From the NCBI GenBank assembly GCA_021521415.1, contig JAIQDT010003793.1:1-64000 (forward strand): a stretch of DNA of 64,000 nt, read 5' to 3'. This document shows positions 10,057-22,249 of this stretch, one piece after another. The stretch is from Bidens hawaiensis (lineage: Eukaryota; Streptophyta; Magnoliopsida; Asterales; Asteraceae). Position 1 is the first letter of the stretch; every line of letters begins with the position of its first letter. Made by a program: the position numbers and the translations under genes. Under the pieces are notes generated by a model. That model was given only the letters and a program-made list of their open reading frames with translations. It searched no databases and was not told where the DNA came from.

Positions 10057-12323
10057 TGAGACACCCGGTAAATTCTCAATCCCTTAAACCAAGTAATCAA
10101 CCTAAATATTAGGTAATTATGTTATATGCGCCCTGCGCGAGCGCGCCATGTTAATCAGCGCGTGCATTTGTTATGTGCGCCCTGCGCGAGCGCGCCATGT
10201 TAATCAGCGCGTGCATTTGTTATGTGCGCCCTGCGCGAGCGCGCCATGTTAAGAACCAGCGTGGGCATATGTTATATGCGCCATGCGCGAATGTTTTGGC
10301 TTTATGTTTTCATGTACCTTAACGTTATGTTGTCTAATGGGTTGACCATCCCGCATAATGCTAAGGCGGGTGCATCCTAAATCGTTTATGCGCGTGCGGA
10401 AGGGAACTAACCTCCCCGCATGGCGAGAACATTGAGAGCTAGTTTGTCTGAAGCTCCAAGATGGAATTGACTTCAACATAACTGATCACTATGTTGAATT
10501 ACCAAGACCACCTGGAGAATCTACAAATGAAACTCAATGTCCCTAACTGCGAGAAGGTTACGCACCTACCCGCAGCAAAGAAATGTCCTTCACGCAGAAA
10601 GCTATGCGCACAAAGTGATACGCACAGAACACTTAGTCTATTCTCCAGACGTAAGGAGATTACTCCCGCCCAAAAGGAAACAGTAGCGTGTTTCAGAGAT
10701 TTTCCACTTTTTACTGTACACTGACAAAAGTACCTGAAAAAGCACACTGTAACACGAAAAGTCAACTGTCAGCCACCCTATTCTCACCAACCCCAGACCT
10801 GCATGTCCTGACCAAATCAAAATCAAAATCTTTTATCCACTACTCCACTTTTAAATAAATAATAATAATTTCCATACTTTATCATCATTACCCCTAGATA
10901 TGAAAAGATTACAATCCCCTAAAGCAAGGGATTGTGTTCCCTTGAGTTTGCCTATAAATATGTAACCTAAATTATCACCCAAAACACACTTCAAAGAACT
11001 GCAAACTAGCACTAATCCTCTCCCAAGCATCCGTTGTTTTCATTTCCGATCCTGTTACTAGGTAAGCCGAGAATATAACCTTGAGATCTACTTTCCAACC
11101 CTTATATTCTCCTATTTCTTGATCTTAATATATATACTTCTTGTTATTTAATCGTATTCTAGACCTTCGATTCCGAGGCCAACACCAAGAAAACCCGAAT
11201 CTCGATTAATCCCTTAACAAGAACCACAGGTGAGTCTCACAGCCCCTATTTTCACTGTTTTCACTAATTTTAAACTGTTTTCGGGGCGAGGGACACGTAC
11301 TTAAATAATGTTTTATCATGGTATACTTACAAGCTAAGCAAGCGACTATGTGTTTAAATTATGTTTCATGATGAGCAATGCGAACGGTTATCTATGGTTT
11401 TTCGATGTATGTGCGCTAGAATTCGAGTAAGTGATCACTTTACCATTGGAACTCTAAGGGTAGGGACTGCTGGTTTGATCCACCCACTCGTAGGGGTCGC
11501 ACCTCTTTGCATGGACGAGTGCCTAGTATGGTCATGGGGCAGTACTATGGGTTTGAGCCCGCTCGTAGGGGTCGCGCCTCTTTGCATGGACGAGCGCCTT
11601 GTTTTCCAGCACAACGTCCGCGCGAAACCCGCGGGACGGAATTATTGATTAGCTCGTAGGGGCAGCGCCTCTTTGCATAGACGAGCACGGTTTTTCAGAA
11701 ATGTCCACGCGTAAACCGCGGGACGGCATTATATTATTTAGCTCGTAGTGGCAGCGCCACTTTGCATGGACGAGCACACTTCCGGTAATGATCGCGCGTA
11801 GCCCGCGGAACGACTTTTATCAGAAATATGTGTCAGATCTATGTTTTCATATGGATTATCAAGTATATGTTTAGACATGAAATCAGAAATGTGTTTCAAT
11901 ATGATTTTATCAAGACTATGATGCAATGCGATTTATATAGTTACAAAAACTTGTGAACTCACTCAGTTTATACTGATTCAAATGTTTTTACGTGTCTTTC
12001 AGGAGATAACTAGGTAGCGCATGGAGTCACACTTAGAGCACCTCACGCTGAACATCTAAAATTAGCTTTTTGGAAGATTTTAGTTCTATCCCTTCGATGC
12101 GCGTAGTTGTTCCCGCCGCGCAAGGGGATAGGGCGTGGAAATCTTCAACAGTTTTATACTAGGATGTTTTTATGTAATTTTTAAACAATGTAATGTATTT
12201 GTATTAAACATTTTTATGCGCAACGAAAATCTTACTATAAATGTTTGCAATGGCCCGTGCTTAATTATCAATCCCCACTCGCGCGCGCCCGGCTGTTTCC
12301 GCCGCTCAGGGCCGGGTGTGACA
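10057..12323 (+). mobile_element. 3' LTR of the nested Gypsy element
   Basis: This is a 2267-bp copy of the 5' LTR. It starts TGAGACACCC where the 5' LTR has TGTGACACCC and ends in the same CCGGGTGTGACA. By eye it differs by about eight substitutions and two single-base indels. The GC-rich tandem repeat, TATA motif and hairpin array are all present. Confidence 0.96.
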
Positions 12324-12328
12324 CATAT
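12324..12328. repeat. Right target-site duplication (CATAT) of the Gypsy element
   Basis: CATAT follows the 3' LTR and matches 3096-3100. It is also the point where the reading frame of Copia A resumes. Confidence 0.97.
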
Positions 12329-15300
12329 CTTTCCTTTTTCAACTTCATCCCTTATGTAGTTGAATCTGCGCTCAATGTGCCTCGTTTTCTGATGAGCACG
12401 AGGCTCCTTGATCTGTGCAATAGCACCCTCATTGTCACAGAATATCTCTAGGGGCTCCTGAATGGTAGAGATAATCCCTAGATCCATGATGAACTTTTTC
12501 ATCCATGCAGCCTCTTGGGCTGCCATTGAAGCGGCGATGTACTCAGATTCTGTAGTGGATAACGCGATAACATCCTGCTTCGAACTCTTCCAAGAGACAG
12601 CGCCTCCATTCAAAATGAAGACATATCCCGACTGTGACCAAGAATCATCTCGGTCAGTTTGGAAACTCGCATCCACGTAACCCTTTACGACGAGTTCTTC
12701 CTCACCAGACCCATATATTAAAAACATATCCTTAGTCCTTCTAAGGTATTTTAATATATTCTTGACAGCCATCCAATGACTGTCACCTGGGTTGTGCTGG
12801 TATCTACTCGTTATGCTTAAAGCATACGAGACGTCCGGTCTGGTGCACATCATTGCATACATAATAGATCCTATTGCCGAAGCATAAGGAACATGCTTCA
12901 TCCTATCCTGCTCTTCCTTAGAGCTAGGACTTTGGGATGAGCTTAACACGGTTCCTCTAGGAATAGGTACCAAACCTTTCTTAGAGTTTTCCATCCTGAA
13001 CCTTTTCAGGATTTTATCAATGTACGCACTTTGATTGAGTCCGATCAATTTCCTTTGTCTATCCCTATAGACCTTTATTCCCAAGATATATGTCGCTTCT
13101 CCAAGATCCTTAATTGAGAAATGACTACTTAACCACGCTTTAACGCTCTCCATACTTGGTATATCATTTCCAAATAAAAGTATATCATCAACATACAAAA
13201 TAAGGAACATGATTATACTCCCACTAGCCCATTTATACACACATGCCTCATCACCGTTTTGGACGAAACCAAACGCTTTGATTTCTTCATTAAAACGATG
13301 ATTCCACATCCGTGATGCTTGTTTCAACCCGTAGATTGATTTCCTTAACTTACATACTTTATCAGGATTAGATGGATCGACAAAACCTTCAGGTTGAACC
13401 ATATGGACATCTTCCTCAAGATATCCATTAAGAAAAGCGGTCTTGACATCCATTTGCCATATCTCATAATCAAAATGAGCTGCAATGGCAAATAATATCC
13501 TGATCGACTTAAGCATCGCGACCGGCGAGAAGGTTTCATCATAATCAATCCCTTGAGTTTGCGTGAAACCTTTTGCTATAAGTCGTGCTTTGTAAGTATC
13601 TAAATTTCCATGCATATCGGTCTTCTTCTTGAAGACCCACTTACATCCAACCATTTTGGAGTTAAGTGGAAGATCAACCAATTCCCGAACTTGGTTATCG
13701 TGCATGGATTGCATCTCGGCGCTCATGGCTTCAAGCCACTTGTCACAATCAGGTTGTGACATAGCATCTTTGTAGGAGATCGGTTCATCCGAATCGACCA
13801 AGTAGCAATCATCCACAAGAAATCCATATTTCTTGGGAGGTCGACTAATCCTACTAGATCTGCGAGCAACGTGTGTATGATCAACCATTTGATCACCTTC
13901 AACATCCTCGTGTTGAAAACTAGTATCGACCAACTGTGTATCATCCAGTGATTCTTGAACCTCTTCAAGTTCCACTCTCTTTTCACTAGGTCCTTCCATA
14001 AGGAACTTAGTTTCTAAGAAGTATCCTTTGCGTGAAACAAACACCTTTTGTTCACTAGGATCATAGAATATATATCCTATATCATCCTTTGGGTATCCTA
14101 TGAAGATACACCTGATGGATCGAGCCTCAAGCTTATTTGGGGTGTCACGTTTAACATAAACTATGCATCCCCATACCCTTAAATATGAAAAAGATGGAAC
14201 CTTTCCATGCCACACTTCATAGGGTATTCGATCCACCATTTTGGTCGGGGCCATATTCAAAATACGAGCCGCTGTAAGTAGCGCATATCCCCAAAATGAT
14301 GGCGGTAGTGAGCTTCGTGCCATCATTGATCGAACCATGTCCAACAGTGTTCTATTCCTCCTCTCGGATACTCCGTTATGTTGAGGAGTTCCAGGAGGAG
14401 TGAATTGTGAAATAATTCCACAATCTCTAAGATGACATTGAAAAGCATCACTTAGGTATTCGCCTCCTCTATCGGAGCGGAGTACCTTGATTGTTCGGTC
14501 GAGCTGATTTTGTACTTCATTTTGAAATTCCTTGAACATTTCAAAGGCTTCATGTTTGTGTTTCATTAGATACACATACCCATATCGACTAAAATCGTCG
14601 GTAAAGGTAATGAAGTACCTTTCACTATTCCTACTAGTGGGCTTGAGAGGTCCGCATACATCCGTATGTATGATACCTAACAAGTCCTTAGCCCTTTCAT
14701 TTGTACCTTTAAAAGGTTCTTTGGTCATCTTGCCTTGAATACAAGATTCACACTCATCAAACGAACCTAACTCATTTGTTTTCAAAAGACCATTCTTTTG
14801 GAGAGTATTTACACGATTCTTGTTTACGTGTCCAAGACGACAATGCCAAATGTAGGAATCACTCAAATCCTTTTTGAGTCTTTTAGTGGAAGTTTGATAT
14901 AATGAGCTATTTGAGGTATTGTCATGAACCAATTCATAAATACCGTTGTTTGGTACAGCTTTAAAAGAAAAGATACCATTAGATGATACATGCATTTCTG
15001 ATTTTACAAATTTAAAGTCAAAGTTACATTGTCTAAGAAGGTGCACGGAAATAATGTTCCTAGTCAAACTAGGAGCATACAAAACATTTCTCAAAACAAC
15101 TTCCAAACCACTTGGAAGCGATAAAGTGAAGTCTCCTCTAGCGACCACGTGCACCCTTGCACTATTGCCCATGAAAAGACTCACTTCGCCCTTCTTTAAG
15201 TCTTCATTCCTTTTGAACCCCTGCAACCAATTGCAAATATGAGTTCCACATCCGGTATCCAATACCCATTTGTTAGAAGAAATAAGATTTAGCTCAATAT

Positions 15301-16219
15301 TAATCATAAAGACATTACCCGAGGCATGCCCCGCATTCCTCTTGTCTCTTAGCTCTTTTAGGTAGACCGGGCAATTGCGTTTCCAATGTCCGGTCTCCCC
15401 ACAACCAAAACAAGGATCATCCTTATGACCCCTCGGTTCCACAACCTTTTGTTTCTTTGCCATAACCGGTGATTTGCCCTTACCCTTAAGATGCACAGGA
15501 GGACCCTTTCTTTTTGCTACCTTAGCCTTAGAATTGGGTTGAGATCGATTCTTGGATTTACCTTCATTGATCGCAAACACGGGTAAAACCCTTTTACCCA
15601 TGCTCGCCTCGGCTGTTTTAAGCATTGAGTGAAGTTCTCCAATGTTTTTGTCCCACCCGTTCATGTTATAATTTAACACGAAAGTGTCGAACCTTTTCGA
15701 CAAAGAGTTAAGGATCAAATCCGTTGCTAACTCTTTTGAGATGGGACAATTGAGCTTGGCGAGGCGATCAATGTAACTTTTCATCTTAAGCACATAAGTT
15801 GAAACTGGTTGATTATCATCCATTCTACATGCATGCAAGGCTCGAACCGTTTCGAACCTTTCAACTCTTGATTGCTTAAGGAACATTTTCTTAAGTTGAG
15901 TAATCATGTCGTACGCATTATGGTTTTCGAAATCCTTTTGGATTTCGGGAACCATAGTCGCCAACATGAGGCATGACACTTGAATGGAATCTTCCGTGTG
16001 TTGGACCCAATTCATATATTCGACCTCACTTCCCTCTTCCGGTTCATTGGGGATAGGTGTTTCCAAAACATGATATAATTTTTCTTGTTTTAGAACAATC
16101 CTTAAATTTCGGAACCAATCCGAAAAGTTATTGTGGTTAAGACGGTCTTTAGCGAGAATAGATCGGAGAGATACATTTTGGACGTTAGGGATTATGTTGT
16201 CGTCGACGTGTGCGGCCAT
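12324..16219 (-). pseudogene. Copia A gag-pol polyprotein, main part (cut before its C-terminus)
   Basis: The frame is open on the minus strand from MAAHVDDN at 16219 to the Gypsy insertion. That start is preferred over an in-frame ATG 24 bases upstream because the intact Copia B protein starts at the matching MAANN. In order: gag, a zinc knuckle CFGCGETGHWKRNC (about residue 270), protease DTGCGTHIC (about 322), integrase HCRLGHVNKNR with CESCIQGKM (about 463), DRGGEYLS and HNGVSERRNRT, reverse transcriptase with LYVDDILLFGND (about 1013), and RNase H with STTESEYIAAS. About 1297 of an expected 1340 residues are present; translation would now read into the Gypsy LTR and stop at 12170. No other stop or frameshift was seen. 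Confidence 0.95.
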
Positions 16220-17846
16220 CTGCAGAATTTTAATTAAGTTCATTTTAGTGTTTTACCCTTTTTAATTATTAATACCCTTTTATATATACCAAATATAATT
16301 AATAATTAAAATCTAGAATCCAACGATAAACCCGACTCCGGTTAGGTGACCTTTTTCCCATTGTCGGTTTATCAAGGTAGTTATTCATAACAATTGCAAA
16401 CCCTTTTGCAACTTCTAGAGTTTATGGGACCGGTTCGAAATCATATTTCGTGTCGGCATGTTTATCCCATCAACACCTATTAGACCCCATGCTTGGGTGA
16501 CCCTCTTCACATGGTTCTAATTTAAGTCGTCCTACTTGTATCAACTTGTAATATCAATATACAAACGGTTAGGTGACCTTTTTCCCACTAAGAGCTTACT
16601 AATATGTTAAGCGTTATACAAAAGGATGGTGTTTAACTTGTTATCCTTAATTTTAAAAAGGGATTTTTGGTTTTAATAATTCTAGTTGTAAAACTTTAAA
16701 TCATGTTCTAACATGCATTTAGTAACATGATATTTTGAAACCATTTTCAAAATTCTAATTTATAATAAAACCATTTTATTATGGGCGTGAGACGGCTAGT
16801 TAATAAATCCATTTTATTAAACTATGTGTCACGTAATTACCGATAATTATTAGAACCCGTTTTATGCTTTGTTAATTAATTCTATGTGACGAAGTTGATA
16901 TCCTAATATCTAGCAACCACATAATCAAACAATCAATTAACAAGCATACACAATTATACTAGACACGAGCCGCTAAGTTAGACCACACTTGTTAGCCGAA
17001 ACAAGTGTGTGTCTTAGGTCCGATCCTAAGGGACACATGACACATGGATGTTGTAGCTCCCACTCGATCCCGCATCCAAATGCTTCGAGCATCTTCTTCA
17101 ACCCCGTTGTGATCCATTGGGCTTGAACTTGGGCCTTAGCTTCCATAAGCTTCCATTTGGGCTCAATAGGTGGGCTTAGGTCCTTTTGGGCTTGAATCCC
17201 CTTAATGGGCTTGTGAGACCCATTATCACCATACCCGGCCCAATAAGGCCCAAATTTCCAATTTTGCAATCTTCTTTAATTTTACAAAACAAATGTCCTA
17301 ATACATTTTTCTATAAAATAAAAAATATTACAAACAATCTATTTATTACATACCCATATGAATAAATAATTACAAAACTGCCCCTAATTAATTATTACAA
17401 ACCGAAACTTGAATAATTAATTACAATTATCAACCACAAACAAACATCCATTTTGGTCTAGGCTCGGTCTAGTTTTAATAAATATTAAACATAACCCGTT
17501 ATGTTTTAGGATCCCGTTTCAAAAACCCTCGACCTTATCGGGCCTAGCCCAACCCATTTGGGCTTGACCCAATAACTTGATTATGGGCTTCGGCCCACAT
17601 GTCCAAAACACATGGGCTTCGGCCCAATGAAAGGTCTTATGGGCTTCGGCCCATTCATCCAAAATGGGCTTCGGCCCATTTCACTCGGTTTTATTTTTTA
17701 TTTTTTTTTTTAACAAAGCCAAAAATATAACAAGATTAAATACAAAAAATCATGCATGTTTATTTTTGTATAAAATCTTTCAAGGGGAAAATATAAAACC
17801 GAAAACCCGAAGCTTAGTTTTCCGTATCCCGGCTCTTGATGCCATT
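16220..17846 (-). mobile_element. 5' leader of Copia A with primer binding site
   Basis: This long untranslated leader lies between the 5' LTR and gag. It holds the primer binding site TGGCATCAAGAGCCGG on the minus strand (17829-17844), four perfect copies of GGGCTTCGGCCCA (17585-17680), and two or three copies of a GGTTAGGTGACCTTTTTCCC motif (near 16341, 16494 and 16569). The general layout matches the leaders of Copia B and C. Small open frames such as 16973-17269 do not resemble a protein family. Confidence 0.85.
17585..17680. repeat. Four GGGCTTCGGCCCA hairpin repeats in the Copia A leader
   Basis: Four perfect copies of the palindrome TGGGCTTCGGCCCA or its core lie within about 100 bp. 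Each can fold as a five-base-pair stem with a four-base loop. Related copies lie at 4-16 (element X) and 38602-38709 (element B). Confidence 0.9.
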
Positions 17847-18850
17847 TGTTGGGTTTCTATGGAATTTATAAACTTAGTTAACCATTTAACTAGTCATTAA
17901 AAAGGCGGGAAGCGTGATATTTACAAACTAAACATATGTATCCATGTGTTTATATATGTATATATTACAAGTTTATATAAGATGTGTTCATGAACAACCT
18001 AGTTTATTCATGTCATAAGATTACCAATAATCTATTTATTAGAAACCCGAAGCAAGGATCAAATGATACGAAAAAACTAAACTATCAAAGCTATAAACAC
18101 TTACATTCTTAACCTTTTAAGAGTGTAGTTGATGTTGAAGAAGATGATGATGTTGATGCTAGACTTTCAAAGGGAAAATCCTCAAACGGAAGATACCCCG
18201 AGCCTCCAACACACACCGAACTTTGTTAGGGAGCTTGAACACGAATAACCGAGACCCGAACCTCCTTTCTTGACTTTCGGCCGAACCCAAAAAAACCAAG
18301 AAAGAAAGAAAGAAAAGTGGTTGTATATTTTGAAAGTATGTTGAACCATATGTTTATAATATGAGATCATATCTCAATCAAGTTCAATCAAGTCCATGTT
18401 AGGTTTTTGGTCAAGTGTAATCACACTCAACCTCCATCCATTCTTTACCAACTTTGACTAAAACTTTTGGGGTGTGGGGCCCACCCAAAACCGGCCCCAA
18501 AATATATTTATTTATTTATTTATTTTTTTTATTTTATACTTTATAAAAATATATAAACACCCCATCTTTTATAAACCATTTTATAAAAGAACACATAGTT
18601 AAATAATCATTCCAATAATAATTATTTGAATAAATGAATTAACCAATTAATTTATTTAACTCTTTCAAGTAGGTATTTAGAAACCCGATTTTCTGAATGT
18701 ATCGTGTTCTGTATTTGTCTCATAGATCTTATCTTAACAAATACATAATTGGTGTGTGTCTAACTCGTTATTGGGTATGACCCGACTTGGATCAAACACA
18801 ACTAGCCACATTAACCTAATTATGTGTCTCGGGCATACGGTATTCCAACA
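17847..18850 (-). mobile_element. 5' LTR of Copia A
   Basis: This 1004-bp repeat runs TGTTGGG to TTCCAACA and pairs with 1192-2193. It is the 5' LTR because the primer binding site sits two bases from its inner (left) edge. Confidence 0.94.
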
Positions 18851-19119
18851 TCCCAAAAGCATGACAAAAATGAACAACACGTTGGAATTATGTAGCTAGC
18901 TCATTGTCTTTGTTGTGCGCCCATTTGATCTGATTATGAAATAACATATCATTATTAGACTTAGATAGGTTGACCACCCATATCGGATCCAGTATTTGAA
19001 TAAACTCAAACATATCACCAGAACCCAAACGATGACGACTTCCCTTGTCTTATCATCATAGTACCACATGTTGAATCTCTTGTAAAGACTTTGAGGTAAA
19101 GTCTTTAAAGGGACTTTAT
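18851..19119. other. Flanking sequence between Copia A and a broken gene
   Basis: No recognised coding motif. On the minus strand it directly follows the broken gene at 19120-19822 and may hold more of its decayed 3' end. Confidence 0.4.
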
Positions 19120-19822
19120 TTAACGTTTAAGCCGCTTCACGGTCAACACAAATTTCTTCCACCCGATACACAGATCAATCTCATCAACATACTTTTTGTC
19201 CAAAAACTTAAACCCATAATTTACCTCGTGAATGAGATGACGATGAATCCAATCCGCCAATTGATGATCACCACGGTTCATGAATGGCCTAAACGCCAAT
19301 TTACGAACATCCCATCGTGTCAAAACAAGAACACCGTAATACCGTTCTCCCACTTCACGATACAAACTTTTAGCTCTGGTTCATACATCCACGAAACGAT
19401 ATCACCTTTTATGGTTTTCACGACAACAAACTTCATCATCTGATATGCAGACATTTGGGCCTCTGATTTCTTGTAATCTTCTTTTGGAGCATCCCGCAAC
19501 GTCTTAATCCACGCGTTCATCTTATTAGCGTTGTACTGGAACATATCATCTGAAGCTTGTCTTGTCCCGGGTTCTTTCTCCTTCTCTTTACCTTTGCTCT
19601 TTTCTTTCTTCTTTCTCAAACACTCCTCGACTGCTTCATAATGCTCAATTTGTAAAATGGAATCATGCCATCAGTGTTAAACTGTGTATACATATCAGGG
19701 TATTCCTCAGCTGTCACGTATTCTATCTCAACATGATCAAAACACGTACTCCCAGATGGAATACTTAAATAAAAACGAACCCCCTTAGAGTCCTCAACCT
19801 CCACATCAGCATGCTTTTCCAA
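19120..19822 (-). pseudogene. Broken gene of unknown function
   Basis: Three overlapping minus-strand frames (19822-19616, 19619-19320, 19365-19120) read as one protein with two frame changes. The first part includes GSTCFDHVEIEYVTAEEYPD, the middle a lysine-rich stretch and DDMFQYNANKMNAWIKTLRD, the last WDVRKLAFRPFMNRGDHQLA. Upstream, near 19903, a sequence like a splice donor (GAAG followed by GTAAGTTTG) suggests an earlier exon. I do not recognise the family. A shortened, diverged copy of part of it lies at 1148-1191, so the sequence is repeated and may itself belong to a transposon. Confidence 0.45.
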
Positions 19823-20099
19823 TTATTTAGCATCTTCTTTGTTTAAATATAGTAGAATGACGATATGTTATGTAGTAAAGCTATGGTCAACAAACTTACC
19901 TTCTTCAATATCAGCAACATCAACCATGCGCCCTTGATGTATAATAAATTATACATCGTTCCAGCACTAAAATTTTTCCAAATAAGCGCAATTTCGGCAA
20001 CTATACCAGATTAAATAACCACTAACGTTTATAATTTCTCTTTATAGATAAATTTAGTCTAAAGAATAAAACAAGCTAAAATACAAAGAGAAACGAAGA
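19823..20099. other. Unassigned sequence next to the broken gene
   Basis: AT-rich sequence. It may hold an upstream exon of the broken gene (minus strand, about 19904-19935, before a GTAAGT-like donor). Nothing else is supported. Confidence 0.35.
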
Positions 20100-20919
20100 T
20101 TAACAATAAAAACCAACTCAACACACCCCATGGTGAATCAAGACATTGCCATACGTAGAGCATACGAAAAAAAGATAAAAAATCAGGAAATCAAGACATG
20201 ACCATGTTAACCAAAACACACCCCATGTTATTAAAAGAAAGAAGAAAAGATAAAATAGAAGGTTCTGAAGCAAAAAATGGTTGTGCCTTTCTAAGGCATG
20301 ACCATTCCTTCAAGTACAAAAGAAAAAAAATAAAACTGGAGAAGTTTTGACTATTGTAGAACTCAACACGGCAATGCCTTGCTTAACACGGCCGTGTTAA
20401 CCTAGAGTTATATGATCTAACATGAACAATTAATTCAGCTGAACAAAAATGACGACATGGCCATGCCCCACTCAGCACGACTGTGCCTTGAAGGTCTGAT
20501 CAGCCTATAAATTTAATGCTCATCTTCTTCATTTACCACACCTTGGAGAGGCATAAAATACACATTCCACTTCATTTATTCCTCTCCAACCACATCTTTT
20601 CACCATCATTAATAAGAGAATTAATCCCATCCAACCCTTGAAGATTAAGGAGATTAAGCTTTTGGGAGAAGTCATTAGCATCAAAGATTTGTCATTCAAA
20701 TTGGTTAGATTGTTTTAAATTGATCATGTTTGTATCTACTACTTTGATAATTAGCTATATGCTTATTAGTGACTAAACTTCCATAGTATCATCTTGTTCT
20801 ATAATTAATCTTAATTGAAGTTTAATATTAATTATAGTAAAACATGTGATTCGTTTTTAATAATTAATGATTAACTTGCAGTTATCACTTGATAAGGAAT
20901 GCTAACATACTCTTAAAAG

Positions 20920-21240
20920 ATACCCCAAATGCTAAGCTTGATGATAATCCGAGAATTGCTAGTCTTGCGAAGCCTTGGAAAACCTTAAAATATACACCAA
21001 GACCCCGAACTTGATGCTAAGTCGAGAAATCACAATCTTGTGATGACTCGGTTGATAAATTAAAAATCCTTAAAATGAACCCCCAAATACCGAGCTTGAC
21101 GATAAGCCGGGGAACTGCCACTCTTGTGAGGTTTTGGGGAATAACTTAAGAATCTTTTAAAGGGCCGCCATGATTCCGAGCTTGATGATAAGTCGAGAAA
21201 TCACCTTTCTTGTAAGGGATTGATTGTGGAAAAAACATGA
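20920..21240 (+). repeat. Tandem repeats of about 85 bp in the Athila-like LTR region
   Basis: Four diverged units share a core like CCGAGCTTGATGATAAG followed by TCGAGAAATCAC and CTTGTGA. They lie near 20935, 21008, 21085 and 21176, about 0.8 kb before the primer binding site, so they probably belong to the 5' LTR. Confidence 0.7.
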
Positions 21241-21965
21241 ATCCTAATATTAACATGGACCAAATGGAAAATTATTAATGATTGACCATATTAAAATGGT
21301 AATTATCAACAATGTTGTGAAACGGATTGTTACTCATTAAGTGAGTGTGCAACATAACCTATTTGATACAACTCTTGAGTGGTTATTACATGAGTTTTAT
21401 AATTGCTCAAGAATTGTGTAAGTTAATACTTAGTAATTCAAGGTTAATCCTTTACAACTCAACTAATCTTAATTAGTATTTTAAGTAAAATACAAAGGTT
21501 ATTTTTATTAAAGTATCAAGGATAATTCACTTAGTAATTTAAGAGATTGTTTCATCTTTAAAGTGAGTTAACTTATCTTTATCAAAACTCACTTGCTTAC
21601 ATAAAATGATGTTTTACTAAAAGGGATCAAGAGTTGTCTCTTTCTTTAATTATCATAGAATAACATGACTAACGATGTTATTCTCATATTTATATTCATT
21701 TACCAAAACCAAAACCAAAATGATTTTCACTTCCGGTTAAAAAAATACAACGATTTAGTAGTAAAAATCTATAAGTGTGTCCATGGATCAATACTTGGTT
21801 ATTAGCTATACTTTGCTACATATACGATATATACACTTGTTTATTTTTGTGTGATTTAGTTAAGAGAGTAATCATTTTTATAAATTTAAAACTCAACATT
21901 GTGTGAACCAACCTTTGAAAAACTTAACACCTTTTTCATACTACACCCGCCATGCATCAAATTTT

Positions 21966-21982
21966 TGGCGCCGTTGCCGAGG
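21966..21982 (+). other. Primer binding site of the Athila-like element
   Basis: TGGCGCCGTTGCCGAGG closely matches the TGGCGCCGTTGCCGGGG site common in Athila-type elements, usually assigned to an Asp tRNA. The 5' LTR should end a few bases upstream. Confidence 0.85.
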
Positions 21983-22249
21983 CACATGGTGAATATTTAC
22001 AAACAATCCGAGTATTTATTAAACCTTGTTTATAGTTTATATATTAAAACCTATCAAGAAGACCAAAAATATTTTTCTATCTTCTTTATTTTGCATTTTA
22101 GTATAGTTAAAACCTATCAAAAAGACCAAAGAAAACACACTCAGGCGCGTAAAGCAACCAAAGGATTTAAGGAAAAACCGGAGGTAGGTACATCAACTGA
22201 GGAGAACCAAGAAGAGTCTATGATGGCATAGGTAAACAACAAGCTAAAC

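Larger units (their letters stand above)
3101..12323 (+). mobile_element. Ty3/gypsy retrotransposon (chromovirus, probably Tekay-like) nested in Copia A
   Basis: This is a full-length 9223-bp element with two 2267-bp LTRs, a primer binding site, gag, protease, RT-RNase H, integrase with a chromodomain-like tail, a polypurine tract and a CATAT target duplication. The gene order and the C-terminal [25 protein letters not shown] tail point to the chromovirus branch; Tekay/Del is my best clade guess. The LTRs differ by about eight substitutions and two indels by eye, so insertion was recent. The coding region nevertheless changes frame at least four times, so this copy cannot make an intact polyprotein as read here. 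Confidence 0.95.
1192..18850 (-). mobile_element. Ty1/copia LTR retrotransposon A, interrupted by a nested Gypsy element
   Basis: This is a complete Copia element on the minus strand, with LTRs at 17847-18850 (5') and 1192-2193 (3'). Without the nested Gypsy insertion (3101-12323 and one copy of its 5-bp duplication) it is about 8.4 kb. In element order it carries the LTR, primer binding site, a 1.6-kb leader, one gag-pol reading frame, a 0.8-kb non-coding tail, polypurine tract and LTR. The LTRs differ by about five substitutions and four single-base indels by eye. The bases flanking the two outer ends (gtctt on the left, tccca on the right) do not form a target duplication. Confidence 0.93.

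Noticed and set aside
14946..15242. Plus-strand frame of 98 codons inside Copia A
   Set aside because: It is antisense to the gag-pol gene with no family resemblance.
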